Numbered from the stretch's first letter, positions 29,088 through 38,520 are shown. The stretch is 64,000 nt of DNA from Pectobacterium actinidiae (GCF_000803315.1 NZ_JRMH01000001.1:1674001-1738000); one strand, 5' to 3'. Numbers and translations: made by a program. The notes: generated by a model not told the origin, from the sequence alone.

Positions 29088-29636
29088 ATGGAAAATGAGG
29101 TGAATCTGCAACAGGCGTACTCGCTTGCCAGACAGCGCGTTGCGCCGGATGTACCGGTAACGGTACTGTGCATTGGCGAACGGCAGACGACCGTCGTCTG
29201 TGGGACGGCATCACAACCGTCGGCAACCCTGCAATTAGCCATCGGTTTTGACAAAACGGCAGCGGCGTTTTTCAAGCATCTTCCCCCAACGCCGGACGAA
29301 ATGGAGCTGGCAATCATGGCGGTAGAGGATGAAGTGACGCGTATTCGCCACGACATCCCTGCGGATTCTGTTCTGTTTTCTTTCGACCCCGCGTTGGTCA
29401 CGATCGCACAGATTTCGGGAGTAGAAGAAGAGGACGCAGGCTGGCGGTTGCCGCAGGATGACATGGAGCGAACCTTTAAACGTCTGGAGCGCGTCATGCT
29501 GGGGAGTCCGGCGACATGGGAAGCGATTCCGCTAGAGAACGCTTTCTCCGCCCGATTGCTGATTTTGCGTGAATTTATGCACCATCACGGCTTCGATTCT
29601 GCACTGATTTTGCTATTACCTGGGGTTACTGCGTGA
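29088..29636 (+). CDS. Uncharacterised protein after mmuM
   Basis: The protein has 182 residues, is acidic, and has no signal peptide or membrane segment. The start ATG at 29088 follows AAAGGGG after a 14-base gap from mmuM, so it is probably in the same transcript. The middle has a stretch of alternating acidic and hydrophobic residues (PDEMELAIMAVEDEVTRI) and an EEED cluster; the end is hydrophobic (ALILLLPGV). I do not recognise the family. The operon position suggests, but does not show, a link to methionine salvage. Confidence 0.6.
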   Translation: MENEVNLQQAYSLARQRVAPDVPVTVLCIGERQTTVVCGTASQPSATLQLAIGFDKTAAAFFKHLPPTPDEMELAIMAVEDEVTRIRHDIPADSVLFSFDPALVTIAQISGVEEEDAGWRLPQDDMERTFKRLERVMLGSPATWEAIPLENAFSARLLILREFMHHHGFDSALILLLPGVTA

Positions 29637-29673
29637 AGAACTAGCGGTTTTCCCCTTCTGAGCTACTATTAAC

Positions 29674-29714
29674 GGCGGTCAGCGTCCAGCAAGGGTTCTG
29701 ACCGCATTTTTTTA
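29674..29714 (+). terminator. Terminator of the mmuPM transcript
   Basis: The stem GCGGTCAG / CTGACCGC has a loop of about 15 bases and is followed by a run of seven T. The rest of the gap to 30005 is AT-rich and shows no gene; it presumably holds the cyclase promoter. Confidence 0.8.
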
Positions 29715-30005
29715 ATGGGACGTCGCTAATGGCATTTATTGCCAAAAAGCTGTGCAGGGGACAGCTGATATCGTAAAGCAATCACGCCGTAATATGCTCG
29801 CGGTGACCGGATGTGACAGGACGTAGGGTGTTAATCAAGGAGGATAAAGGACGGCCATTGGGCCATATTATGTTACCTGTATGATCTATTTTGCGGATGA
29901 CTGAATCATTATTATCTTGAATTTCCGTATGACAGCGTAATAAAACGCTGCTCGATATGGTGGAGAGTCAATTTTATTTCAGGGAATCTAGTGAGGGGAA
30001 AGAAC

Positions 30006-30548
30006 ATGGTTGAACATTTCACAGGGAAATATGAAGTAGAGCTTAAATTTCGCATCGACGATATAGCTGTTTTCAGGAATACGCTTTTTAGCCTTCATCC
30101 CGAGGCTTTCGTCTTTGAAAATAAAGAACATGATGTTTATTACGATGATGCAGAGAATCGCCTGCAACAGCAGCATATCAAAATGCTGGTACGCCGCATG
30201 GAACCATCGGGGATAAAACTCTGGATTGTTAAAGGGCCGGGAGCCGATCGCTGCGAAGCGGTTAACGTCGAAGCCTTTGAAAAAACCGACAGCATGCTAC
30301 AAACGTTAGGGTATAAGCCCCTTTTTGAAATTCATAAAATCCGCAGCATCTACTTTTTAAATTCCTTCCATATTACGCTCGATTATATTGAATCCCTTGG
30401 TTATTTCGTGGAAATATCAGTGATGACCGATGATGAAACTCAGTTGAAAGCACTCAGAGATCGGTGTATAGAATGTGCGCTACGGCTTCAATTGTCATTG
30501 GATCATATTGAGACGAAATCTTATTATCAATTATTAGGTTTTAATTAA
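30006..30548 (+). CDS. cyaB: Class IV adenylate cyclase (CyaB-type CYTH protein)
   Basis: The protein has 180 residues and belongs to the CYTH superfamily. The hallmark ExExK is E10-V-E12-L-K14 at the first strand. Further basic and acidic strand residues line the tunnel: HDVYYDD, a LVRR segment, KLWIVKGPG, HKIRSIY and FVEISV. This arrangement is that of the Aeromonas and Yersinia pestis class IV cyclases, which form cAMP. The start is ATG 30006 because AGGGGAAAG precedes it; a GTG at 29991 is possible. A triphosphatase role is an alternative for CYTH proteins, but length and strand order favour cyclase. Confidence 0.8.
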   Translation: MVEHFTGKYEVELKFRIDDIAVFRNTLFSLHPEAFVFENKEHDVYYDDAENRLQQQHIKMLVRRMEPSGIKLWIVKGPGADRCEAVNVEAFEKTDSMLQTLGYKPLFEIHKIRSIYFLNSFHITLDYIESLGYFVEISVMTDDETQLKALRDRCIECALRLQLSLDHIETKSYYQLLGFN

Positions 30549-30608
30549 TTGTTCTTTTTTGGTTATTGAATTGTTGTTTTTATTATTCTATTTACACACG
30601 GGGAAATA

Positions 30609-30965
30609 ATGAAAAAATCTATTTCGGCGGTGATGGTCACGTTAGTGATGGCTTTTTCTCTGTCCGTTCATGGCAGCGATGTGGCGCACTATAAAGACGG
30701 CACCTACATCGGTAAAGCGCAGGGTAAGGCCGCAGAGGTTGAGGTCACGGTTAGCATTAAAGACGGGAAGATCGCCAATGCTGAAGTGCTGAAGCATGGC
30801 GATACCGAAGCGATGATGCTGAGTGCGACGGATCAAATCGTGCCGGATCTTATTGAGAAGCAGGATATCAACAAGGTGGATGCGGTAACGGGCGCAACGT
30901 TATCGAGTCAGGGGGTGATTAACGCGGTGAAACAGGCGTTGGAACAGGCCAAAATCACCCCGTAG
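30609..30965 (+). CDS. Secreted FMN-binding domain protein, covalently flavinylated type
   Basis: The protein has 118 residues. A signal peptide (about 1-22) is followed by one FMN-binding domain like those of NqrC and RnfG. The flavinylation motif is D91-A-V-T-G-A-T97-L-S-S, in which Thr97 would receive FMN from the ApbE transferase. Such domains carry electrons outside the cytoplasmic membrane. The next gene encodes a membrane protein and may be its partner. The AT-rich region before it probably holds its promoter. Confidence 0.82.
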   Translation: MKKSISAVMVTLVMAFSLSVHGSDVAHYKDGTYIGKAQGKAAEVEVTVSIKDGKIANAEVLKHGDTEAMMLSATDQIVPDLIEKQDINKVDAVTGATLSSQGVINAVKQALEQAKITP

Positions 30966-31028
30966 TCGCACCGGTTGTTGGCTATCACCGTTGATGAAGG
31001 CCACATTGATCAAGGAAATAGTACAGCC

Positions 31029-31556
31029 GTGGAAAACCTGCTGATTATTCTGCGTCACACGCCTTATTGGGTGTGGATCGTGTTGGGTTACCTGATTTAT
31101 GCTGGCGTAAAAGCCAGCCAGCCGCGACAGCAATCGCTGGTACGCATGCTAGTTGTGCCGATGGTTTTCATCGTGTGGGGTATCAGCGCGATTTTTCATA
31201 CGCTGATGCTCCCGCTTGCGGCGGCGGGAGGATTTCTGCTGGCGTTGCTCATTGGGCTGGGCATCGGATGGGCGTGGGGGAAGAGGTCAGGAACCTATCT
31301 GCCGGAATTGCGCTGTTTTCAACGCACTGGTTCGTGGTGGCCGCTGATCTTGATGCTGTCGACGTTTTGTTCTCGTTTCTACTTTTCCGTCCAGTTGGCT
31401 CGGTTTCCGGCACTGGCGCATGATCCCGTATTTTGCCTGCTGTCCGGTGCGGCAAGTGGGATTACTGCGGGGATATTCAGCGGCATCAGCCTGTATTTGC
31501 TTAACCACATGCGCAAAATAAGACCGTCTCTGGCGCAATACGATAGAAAACAGTAG
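31029..31556 (+). CDS. Polytopic inner membrane protein of unknown function
   Basis: The protein has 175 residues with about five hydrophobic helices. It opens with a short amphipathic head and WVWIVLGYLIYAG, and ends in a basic tail. It looks like a small uncharacterised family (DUF6622-like, by recollection). The start is a GTG at 31029 with AAGGA 12 bases ahead; a TTG at 30975 would add 18 residues. It lies 63 bases after the flavoprotein gene, likely co-transcribed. No haem-binding histidine pairs or cysteine clusters are obvious. Confidence 0.65.
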   Translation: MENLLIILRHTPYWVWIVLGYLIYAGVKASQPRQQSLVRMLVVPMVFIVWGISAIFHTLMLPLAAAGGFLLALLIGLGIGWAWGKRSGTYLPELRCFQRTGSWWPLILMLSTFCSRFYFSVQLARFPALAHDPVFCLLSGAASGITAGIFSGISLYLLNHMRKIRPSLAQYDRKQ

Positions 31557-31688
31557 GTTACTATAATCGTTTGTCAAAATTTGTCACAAAGCTTTTTCTG
31601 CTGCATGAGTGCGTGGGAAAGGGCGGTAAATTATAATGCCGGTGCCCATCCCTTTCATTTAACAGAATACTGTTTAAGTTATTGAAGA

Positions 31689-32636
31689 ATGACTAAAAAT
31701 TTTAAGCTTTCTCTTTTTGGCCTGTTGTTGCTGTCAACCCATGCTGTGATGTTGCCTCAGGCTGTGGCGAAAGCGCCAACGTATTCCGCTGGCACTGCGC
31801 ATCAGGAAATTGCTTCCGGTAGCGCGATGGTGGTGGATTTACGTGATAACCACATCCTGTATTCCAGTAATCCTGATGTGGTGGTGCCGATTGCTTCGGT
31901 GACAAAACTGATGACGGCGCTGGTGGTGCTGGATGCCAATCAGCCGCTGGATGAAATCATCTCTGTCGATATCAGCCAGACGAAAGAAATGAAAGGGGTC
32001 TACTCGCGCGTTCGTCTGAACAGTGAGATCAGCCGCCGCGACATGCTGCTACTGGCGCTGATGTCATCCGAGAACCGTGCGGCGGCTAGCCTGGCACACC
32101 ACTACCCAGGCGGCTATCAGGCCTTTATCCGCGCGATGAATGCGAAAGCGCGCGCGTTGGGTATGGCCCACACGCGTTATGTGGAGCCGACCGGGTTGTC
32201 CATCAATAATGTCTCGACCGCCCGCGACCTTACCAAGCTTTTGATTGCCAGCAAACAATATCCGCTGCTGGGTCAGCTCAGTACCACACAGGAGAAAACG
32301 GCGACGTTCTCTCATCCGGCGTACAGCCAACCGTTCAGAAATACGAACCACCTGGTCTATAAAGCGGACTGGAGCATTCAACTGACTAAAACGGGCTTCA
32401 CGAATCAGGCGGGACACTGTCTGGTGATGCGTACGGTCATTAATCAGCGACCTGTTGCGCTGGTGGTGTTGGATGCCTTCGGTAAATATACGCACTTTGC
32501 GGATGCTAACCGCCTGCGTAAGTGGATGGAAACCGGTAAGGTCAGCGAGGTGCCTGCTGCCGCGTTGAGCTATAAGAAACAAAAATCGCTGGCTTCTCGT
32601 CAACCGCAGAGCATAGCGAGTATCGAAACGGAATAA
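31689..32636 (+). CDS. pbpG: D-alanyl-D-alanine endopeptidase PBP7
   Basis: The protein has 315 residues. The signal peptide ends at AVAKA. Penicillin-binding motifs are complete: S70-V-T-K73, S127-E-N129 and KTG in QLTKTGF. PBP7 cuts DD-crosslinks in peptidoglycan in the periplasm. Length and motifs match E. coli PbpG (310). It stands as a single gene followed by its own hairpin. Confidence 0.95.
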   Translation: MTKNFKLSLFGLLLLSTHAVMLPQAVAKAPTYSAGTAHQEIASGSAMVVDLRDNHILYSSNPDVVVPIASVTKLMTALVVLDANQPLDEIISVDISQTKEMKGVYSRVRLNSEISRRDMLLLALMSSENRAAASLAHHYPGGYQAFIRAMNAKARALGMAHTRYVEPTGLSINNVSTARDLTKLLIASKQYPLLGQLSTTQEKTATFSHPAYSQPFRNTNHLVYKADWSIQLTKTGFTNQAGHCLVMRTVINQRPVALVVLDAFGKYTHFADANRLRKWMETGKVSEVPAAALSYKKQKSLASRQPQSIASIETE

Positions 32637-32643
32637 TCAATCC

Positions 32644-32675
32644 CCCCTTCCTGATGTTTGGGAAGGGGATGTTTT
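32644..32675 (+). terminator. Terminator of pbpG
   Basis: The stem CCCCTTCC (32644-32651) / GGAAGGGG (32661-32668) is followed by ATGTTTT. Confidence 0.75.
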
Positions 32676-32710
32676 GACGGTGGTCAAACGTGCCACCGCC
32701 TGCATCCCTA

Positions 32711-33397
32711 TCACGCGCAAGCGCGTAAATCTTCAATCACTTCACCCGCTTTTTTCACTTCTTCTTCATGCTCGTCTTCACGCCAGGTTTCCGCTAAGGC
32801 ATCCTCTAGCCAACGCTGCATGGCGGGCTGCGCTAACAGATGATCGCAATAGGCGGCGGCTTCCGGTGAAACGGGAAGCTGGTAGGTGTGGATACGGAAG
32901 ACAACCGGCGCAAAGAAGGCATCTACCGCCGAAAACTGTTTCCCTGCCAGAAACGGCCCGCCAAAACGTGTCAATCCTTCCTGCCATAGTTCGCCAATGC
33001 GGTTAATGTCGCTGCTGAGCGCTGGGGGGATATCGCTCATTTTGACGCGCACCCCGCAGCTCATGGCGCAGATGTTACGCAGTGCGGTATAGCCAGAATG
33101 CATCTCGGCTGCGGCACAGCGTGCCCAGGCTCGGGGTTTGGCATCGGCAGGCCAGACGCCAGGGTGTTGCTCAGCCAGATATTCGGTAATCGCCAAGGAA
33201 TCCCATACCGTGATCTCGCCGTCGATCAGACAGGGGACTTTTGCCGTCGGCGAAAAGGCCTTAAATGCTGGCTGTGCCATACCCGGCGCAAAGGCAACCT
33301 GCTTCTCTTCGAAAGGAATCGACAGTGTTTTCAACAGCACCCACGGACGCAGTGACCAGGACGAATAGTTTTTATTGGCGATGTACAACTGATACAT
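32711..33397 (-). CDS. Glutathione S-transferase family protein
   Basis: The protein has 228 residues. The N-terminal thioredoxin-like domain begins YQLYIANKNYSSWSLRPW with the catalytic Ser in the SSWS segment. The cis-proline and gamma-Glu-binding steps read KVPCLIDGEITVWDSLAI. The C-terminal half is all-helical with FSAVDAFFAPV (the usual helix cap). Substrate is unknown; this group includes zeta-like and maleylacetoacetate-type enzymes. The ATG at 33397 has AAGGAG in front, so longer upstream starts are unlikely. Confidence 0.88.
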   Translation of the reverse strand: MYQLYIANKNYSSWSLRPWVLLKTLSIPFEEKQVAFAPGMAQPAFKAFSPTAKVPCLIDGEITVWDSLAITEYLAEQHPGVWPADAKPRAWARCAAAEMHSGYTALRNICAMSCGVRVKMSDIPPALSSDINRIGELWQEGLTRFGGPFLAGKQFSAVDAFFAPVVFRIHTYQLPVSPEAAAYCDHLLAQPAMQRWLEDALAETWREDEHEEEVKKAGEVIEDLRACA

Positions 33398-33507
33398 GTC
33401 TGATGCTCCTTGTGTTAACGAAGCGTTAGCATTAGCACGAAAGTTGACAGAAATCATCTCTCATCTCGCTGTCAGCACGCGGTGTTTGCCGGTCTGGAAA
33501 GGCTGTG

Positions 33508-33540
33508 GGCGATGAACGGCGGTAGGAACCGTTCATCGCC
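33508..33540. terminator. Perfect 12-bp hairpin after the deoR-type gene
   Basis: GGCGATGAACGG (33508-33519) and CCGTTCATCGCC (33529-33540) form a perfect stem just past the regulator stop. No T-run follows, so termination here is inferred. Confidence 0.55.
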
Positions 33541-33545
33541 TGTCG

Positions 33546-34316
33546 TCAGACGATAATGACCTGTTGGCAATGCGTCTGTAGTAATGACAGCTCCGGTTTA
33601 TCTGCACTGGAAAGATCGGTCACGACGATGTCGATTTCCGGTATGGTGGCGTAGACAACCCGACTGGTGACGCCGACCTTGCTATGGTCTGCGAGAATAA
33701 TTCGCGTTCGGGCATGTTGCACCATGGCTCTGGCGATGGCGGCTTCATGATGCGCAAAACTGCTGGCACCGGAGGCCGCATCCACACCGACCGGAGAAAG
33801 GAGTGCCACGTCAGCACGATAGCGCTGTAGTTCATTGACCGTGATATCGCCGCTGGTTGCCTGTGCTGACGCACCCATGTATCCGCCGAGTAATATCACG
33901 CTATGTTGGGCGACCGATTCTGTCGCGGTGAGTTTCTGTGCCACGGTCAGACTATTGGTAATGACCGTCATCCCCGGCATGGAGAGCAACTCGTCGGCGA
34001 GCAGAGAGGTGGTGCTCCCCGAGTCAATAAACAGCGTTTGCCCGGCTTTTAACTGCTGCACCGCGGCACGGGCAATGGCCTGCTTCTCTTTTTCTCGCAC
34101 GGTATTGCGAATGGACAACGGCAGTTCTGGTTCCTGCGTGGTTGCCACAATCCCACCGTGGACGCGTCGCAACGCGCCTGCGGCTTCCAACTTCAGGATA
34201 TCGCGCCGTACCGTTTCCCGTGACACACCGAGATGTTGAATGATTTTCTCGGTGCTCACCCGGTTTAATGTCGAGAGCAGGGCCTGTATACGATGTAAGC
34301 GCGTTTCTTCTAACAT
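33546..34316 (-). CDS. DeoR-family transcriptional regulator
   Basis: The protein has 256 residues. The N-terminal winged helix-turn-helix (RLHRIQALLSTLNRVSTEKI, then LGVSRETVRRDI, GALRRVHGG) is the standard DeoR signature, and the C-terminal sugar-phosphate isomerase-like effector domain holds IDSGSTTSLLADEL and ADHSKVG. Such repressors respond to phosphorylated metabolites. It is the last gene of the transporter operon after a 31-base gap, so it probably controls it; repeated motifs in the divergent promoter 4 kb upstream are candidate operators. Confidence 0.9.
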   Translation of the reverse strand: MLEETRLHRIQALLSTLNRVSTEKIIQHLGVSRETVRRDILKLEAAGALRRVHGGIVATTQEPELPLSIRNTVREKEKQAIARAAVQQLKAGQTLFIDSGSTTSLLADELLSMPGMTVITNSLTVAQKLTATESVAQHSVILLGGYMGASAQATSGDITVNELQRYRADVALLSPVGVDAASGASSFAHHEAAIARAMVQHARTRIILADHSKVGVTSRVVYATIPEIDIVVTDLSSADKPELSLLQTHCQQVIIV

Positions 34317-34347
34317 AGCTGTCCATTTTTTGGGGTTCTGACGCTGG

Positions 34348-36000
34348 CTAAACTGATTGCCGTTTCACTGTCACAAGATGCAGAAGGAGTGCAGTCATCG
34401 CCACAATGCCCATGATACAGGTCGAAAAGGCGGCAGCCTGTGACGTGAAGCCTGCTTCATCCAGACGCATAACGCTGACGGCACCTAAAGGCAACGACGG
34501 TGTGACCAAAAAAATCACCGCTGACAGTGTAACCATTGAGCGCATGAATAAAAACATGGCGACCGAAATCAGCGTGACGCGCATGGCTGGCAGATAAACA
34601 TCACGTAGAATACGGACGACACCGCCGCCTAATACGGTGGTGGCATCTTCCATCGCGTGCGGAACGTTGCGTATGCCCATCATCATCGTGGTATAGCCTT
34701 GTGTGTGATAGTGGTAATAATTGCAGAGTGCCACCAGCAGTGCAGATCCGTAGAGCATACCCCAGGGTAGATCGGCCGTATTGAACGTAAACACGTAAGA
34801 TAATCCCAATACCAGACCAGGAACGGCAACAGGCAGGGCGCTGAGCAGCACGGCGGCGTTGGCAACTTTTCCCGGCTGGCGGTGAATACCGAAGGTGAGC
34901 AGGAAGAGCAGTGCGGTGCCAACCACTGCCGCCAGTGCAGAAATCCAGACCGATGTCCAAAGCGGCGTGTAGCCACCTGCGAGATCGATGTCGTAATGTT
35001 TGAGTGTCAAATCCAGACGATACGGCCAGAGGCGTATCATGCTGGCGATAATGACGGTGCCAATCACGGCGACAATTGTGAGGGCGATTGTCATGGCTGC
35101 CAGATAGAACGACATATCGCGGATGCGCAGCGGCTGTGGAACATGCGGAATGGCCGCTTGTGTTCCTATCGCTTTTTGTCGTCTGGCGGTCGCGCGTTCT
35201 ATCCAGATAGAAGCGGCTGCGGGCAGCAAGAGTAAAATCCCGACGACGGCTCCCATGCCGAATTTCATCTGGCCGCTGACCTGACTGTAGATCTCCGTCG
35301 CCAGTACCGAAAAGTTGCCGCCGATGACAATCGCGTTGCCGAAATCCGTGATCGTGATGGTAAAGATGACAAACGCGGCGCTCAGCAGGCCGTATCGTAG
35401 TCCGGGGAGGGTGATGTCCAGAAACTGTCGCCAGTCGGATGCGCCCAGAACGTTAGCCGCCTCATACTGGCGGGTATCGCTATGGCGTAGCGTGGTGCGG
35501 ATGATCAAAATTGCCTGTGGCAGCGCGTACAGAACGTTGGCGATCAATAGCCCCCAAAAGCCATAAATATCCAATCGCATACCGAGAAGGTTGCCAATAA
35601 TGCCATTTCTGCCCAGCAGAAAAATCAATCCCAGTCCCAACACCAGCGAAGGCGCAAGAATAGGAAGCGCGCTCGCAAAAGCGATAAAACGCTTCGCGGG
35701 CATCGCTGTACACTCCAGCCCGTAGGCGACAATGAATCCCAACAGCAGGGTAACCAGCGTTGTAACAATACCGAGCAGCAGGCTGTTTGCTGTCGCACGC
35801 CAGATGCCTGGCGAGTCCATCAGCGCCAGATAGTTTGCTAATCCCACGGTGCCATTTCTGTCGTCGAGAAGGCTATGCCAGACGATGCTTAGCATCGGTA
35901 TACCGAAAAACATCAGCAGTGCCAGCAGCGGGATCCACAGGCACAGGCGTGAAAGCCAACGATCGCTGGCCGTTTGTGGCGGGAGAATGGATTGATTCAT
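34348..36000 (-). CDS. ABC permease of the putative 2-aminoethylphosphonate type, two fused permease halves
   Basis: The protein has 550 residues and about twelve membrane helices in two BPD_transp_1 halves, each with an EAA-type loop (EAANVLGASDWRQFLDITLPGL in the first half, EDATTVLGGGVVRILRDVYLPA in the second). The fused form and neighbours match the family named PhnU2, a putative 2-aminoethylphosphonate importer; iron (FbpB) permeases share the fold. It overlaps the ATPase stop by four bases. The substrate has not been proven for this family. Confidence 0.8.
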   Translation of the reverse strand: MNQSILPPQTASDRWLSRLCLWIPLLALLMFFGIPMLSIVWHSLLDDRNGTVGLANYLALMDSPGIWRATANSLLLGIVTTLVTLLLGFIVAYGLECTAMPAKRFIAFASALPILAPSLVLGLGLIFLLGRNGIIGNLLGMRLDIYGFWGLLIANVLYALPQAILIIRTTLRHSDTRQYEAANVLGASDWRQFLDITLPGLRYGLLSAAFVIFTITITDFGNAIVIGGNFSVLATEIYSQVSGQMKFGMGAVVGILLLLPAAASIWIERATARRQKAIGTQAAIPHVPQPLRIRDMSFYLAAMTIALTIVAVIGTVIIASMIRLWPYRLDLTLKHYDIDLAGGYTPLWTSVWISALAAVVGTALLFLLTFGIHRQPGKVANAAVLLSALPVAVPGLVLGLSYVFTFNTADLPWGMLYGSALLVALCNYYHYHTQGYTTMMMGIRNVPHAMEDATTVLGGGVVRILRDVYLPAMRVTLISVAMFLFMRSMVTLSAVIFLVTPSLPLGAVSVMRLDEAGFTSQAAAFSTCIMGIVAMTALLLHLVTVKRQSV

Positions 36001-37007
36001 GCTTGCACCCAGGCACAGTCTTCTGCGCGAATAGAGAGATGAATAGCGTCACCAGGGGACCAGTTGACGGCGCTGCTGGTCTCGACTAATAGTGGTTGCG
36101 ACTTCCACATCACCTGCACGCGCTGAATGCTGCCGAGGAAGCTGGTATTGATGACCCGGCCTTCTGCGCCTTCTGCTTTATGGAGGGCGATCCGTTCCGG
36201 TCGGATAAATAATTCGGCGTCTTCCGGTAGCGTAGGATCCTGTGCTACCGCGAGCAGTTCCGGCATACAGGCGTTGACGACATCGCGCGATAATAAATTA
36301 CTGTGTCCCATGAATTCGGCAACGAAACGCGTACGTGGGCTGGTATAAAGCTCGTACGGTGTTCCTTCCTGCACAATCCGACCACCGTGCATACAAATGA
36401 TCTTGTCCGCCATGCTCATCGCTTCTTCCTGATCGTGGGTGACCATCAGCGTGGGAATGCCCAGCCGTTGTTGCACGTCGCGCAGTTCTTGACGCAGTCC
36501 GGCACGTACGCGCGCATCCAGTGCTGAAAGGGGTTCGTCCAGCAAGAGCAAGGAAGGGTTGACGGCCAGCGCGCGCGCAATCGCCACGCGCTGCTGTTGC
36601 CCTCCAGACAGTTGATTAGGGTAACGATCGCCAAATCCACTCAGGCGCACGGTATCCAGCAAGTCACTCACGCGAGCGGCGATTTCCTCTGCCGGGGTCT
36701 GGCGGATTTTTAGGCCATAACCAATATTTTGTGCAATCGTCATGTGGGGAAAGAGTGAGTAGGACTGAAATACGATGCCAAAGCCCCGTTCTTTCGCCGG
36801 CACGTTAACCAGATCGCGGTCGTCCAGCGTGATTTTCCCCCCATCGCAGCTTAGCAATCCGGCAATGATGCGCAGCAATGTTGTTTTGCCACAGCCGCTT
36901 GGCCCAAGGAGGCAGACAAATTCGGCATTTTCGATCGACAAATTGATACGGTCGAGAGCGACATAACCCTCAAAGCTTTTATAAAGATTTTGAATAACCA
37001 GTGCCAT
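35997..37007 (-). CDS. ABC ATPase of the putative 2-aminoethylphosphonate transporter
   Basis: The protein has 336 residues. Walker A is GPSGCGKTT near residue 35, the signature LSGGQQQRVAIARAL, Walker B LLLLDEPLSALD, and a C-terminal TOBE-like domain with FIRPERIAL follows. It is of the PotA/FbpC/PhnT group. It lies between binding protein (77 bases upstream) and permease (overlap), so the three form one importer. Confidence 0.85.
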   Translation of the reverse strand: MALVIQNLYKSFEGYVALDRINLSIENAEFVCLLGPSGCGKTTLLRIIAGLLSCDGGKITLDDRDLVNVPAKERGFGIVFQSYSLFPHMTIAQNIGYGLKIRQTPAEEIAARVSDLLDTVRLSGFGDRYPNQLSGGQQQRVAIARALAVNPSLLLLDEPLSALDARVRAGLRQELRDVQQRLGIPTLMVTHDQEEAMSMADKIICMHGGRIVQEGTPYELYTSPRTRFVAEFMGHSNLLSRDVVNACMPELLAVAQDPTLPEDAELFIRPERIALHKAEGAEGRVINTSFLGSIQRVQVMWKSQPLLVETSSAVNWSPGDAIHLSIRAEDCAWVQA

Positions 37008-37084
37008 GAATGCGACCTCTTAATTACGTCTGCCGCGCAGGCGGAAGTGTGCGACGCGGCAGTTTCTGGAGCGAATACAGACCA

Positions 37085-38104
37085 CTATCGGCCGATGGAT
37101 TTTTGCCAGGTTGCCAGTGTGGCATCACGATCATTGGCGCTTTTGGTGAAATCCACAGGGTAGAGTACGTGGGTGAGATCGGCGGGCAGACCGGCCATTT
37201 GCGCGGCTTTAGACTGCTCAACGCCAGGTATTGTCACGATCTCTTTGTATTTGGTGTATAGCGCGGCAGCATTGCTAGAAAGCGTCCAGTCAAGGAAGCG
37301 TTTAGCATCCGGTTTGTTCTTTGCCGAGGCCATCAGGGCGGAGGCTTCCAGTTCATAGCCTGCACCATCGTTTGGGATCACCATCTTGACGGGGTAGCCT
37401 TCTTCAATGGATTGCATGGCGGCGAAGGCCAGCGATACGCCAATAGCATATTCACCTGTACGTGCGGCTTTACACGGACGCGAGCCTGACTTGGTGTATT
37501 GGGCGATGTTGCCATCCAGCGATTTCAGAAAGGCCCAGCCGTTTTGTTCCCCTTTCGCTTGCAGCAGTGCGGCGATTTGCAGATAGCCGGTGCCGGATGA
37601 CACCGGGTTTGGCATCACAATTTCGCCCTTATAGACAGGATTGGTCAGATCCTGCCAGGACGCGGGGACAGGAAGATTCTTGGCCTTGAGCGCTTCGGTA
37701 TTGACACAAAAGGCGGCCATATAGCCCGTTGCCGCAAACCACTTGTGATCGGGGGAGCGATAGGTCGCAGCGAGGTTGTCACTGCCTTTGGCATCGTAGG
37801 GTTCCAATAATGCAGACAGACGCGGATCCATCACGCTGGTGACTGCCCAGCCCCAAATAACGTCATGTTGCGGATTTTTGGATTCGGCCAAAATGCGCGG
37901 GCCGAGATCGCCAGTGGACAAGCGCAGCACGTTAATGGTCACATCGGGCAAATCTTTCTTGGCCTGCGCGACGTAATCTTTAATCTCATCTTCTTCCAAC
38001 GAGGTGTAGACCGTGATGGTACCAGCGTGTGCCACTGCGTTAACCAGTGTGGCACCGGTAAGCGCAGCGATCAGACTGATACGGCGCAATGAAAATCGGT
38101 TCAT
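37085..38104 (-). CDS. Periplasmic binding protein of the putative 2-aminoethylphosphonate transporter
   Basis: The protein has 339 residues. A twin-basic N-terminus with hydrophobic core and AHA cleavage site gives a signal peptide. The mature part begins TITVYTSLEEDEI as in the iron/phosphonate binding group, with VIWGWAVTSVMDPRLSALLEPY and MPNPVSSGTGYLQI segments. This matches the PhnS2 type, not PhnS or FbpA, whose iron-binding tyrosine pair is not apparent. First gene of a four-gene operon ending in the DeoR regulator. Confidence 0.82.
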   Translation of the reverse strand: MNRFSLRRISLIAALTGATLVNAVAHAGTITVYTSLEEDEIKDYVAQAKKDLPDVTINVLRLSTGDLGPRILAESKNPQHDVIWGWAVTSVMDPRLSALLEPYDAKGSDNLAATYRSPDHKWFAATGYMAAFCVNTEALKAKNLPVPASWQDLTNPVYKGEIVMPNPVSSGTGYLQIAALLQAKGEQNGWAFLKSLDGNIAQYTKSGSRPCKAARTGEYAIGVSLAFAAMQSIEEGYPVKMVIPNDGAGYELEASALMASAKNKPDAKRFLDWTLSSNAAALYTKYKEIVTIPGVEQSKAAQMAGLPADLTHVLYPVDFTKSANDRDATLATWQKSIGR

Positions 38105-38520
38105 AAACGTTCCCCTACGGTTTTAGAAAAGGTTGGCATCGGTTTTCCCCTCGCTTCGAATCAGTTGGTTACCTGTTCTGTGTATTTTTGTGTTTATTGC
38201 GAGTGGTCTGAGGTTTTAGCACTAATCGTGCCATTTTCTGATCTGACAGCGAGTGTCATTTAAATTGTTTTATTTCTTAAATGCTTATTGGGTTTTATTC
38301 GCAGTCACCCATCAGGGGGTATCTGCGTTGAGGTCGTTAATGTGTTTTTGTGACAGGTTTATTGCACTTTTTTGGTGTTTTTGTGCATCAAGAAAGTGCA
38401 TTTTTTTGTATTTGTGTATTTTATTGCTTTTGGTGTAGTGTGGACGTTATCTGAACATACCGATGCGTTTTATTCAGGTGATACGCCGTCGGGCCACAAC
38501 CTTGTATATCAGGAGTCATT
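38105..38520. promoter_or_regulatory. Divergent promoter region with GTG-T5-GTG repeats
   Basis: This 416-base region separates the importer operon from the PLP enzyme gene. The 11-mer GTGTTTTTGTG occurs exactly at 38342-38352 and 38375-38385, 33 bases apart, about three helical turns. A one-mismatch copy is at 38182-38192. TGTGTATTTT occurs at 38179-38188 and 38413-38422. These repeats are good operator candidates for the DeoR-family protein of the operon. The region is T-rich on the plus strand and has no gene. Confidence 0.6.
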
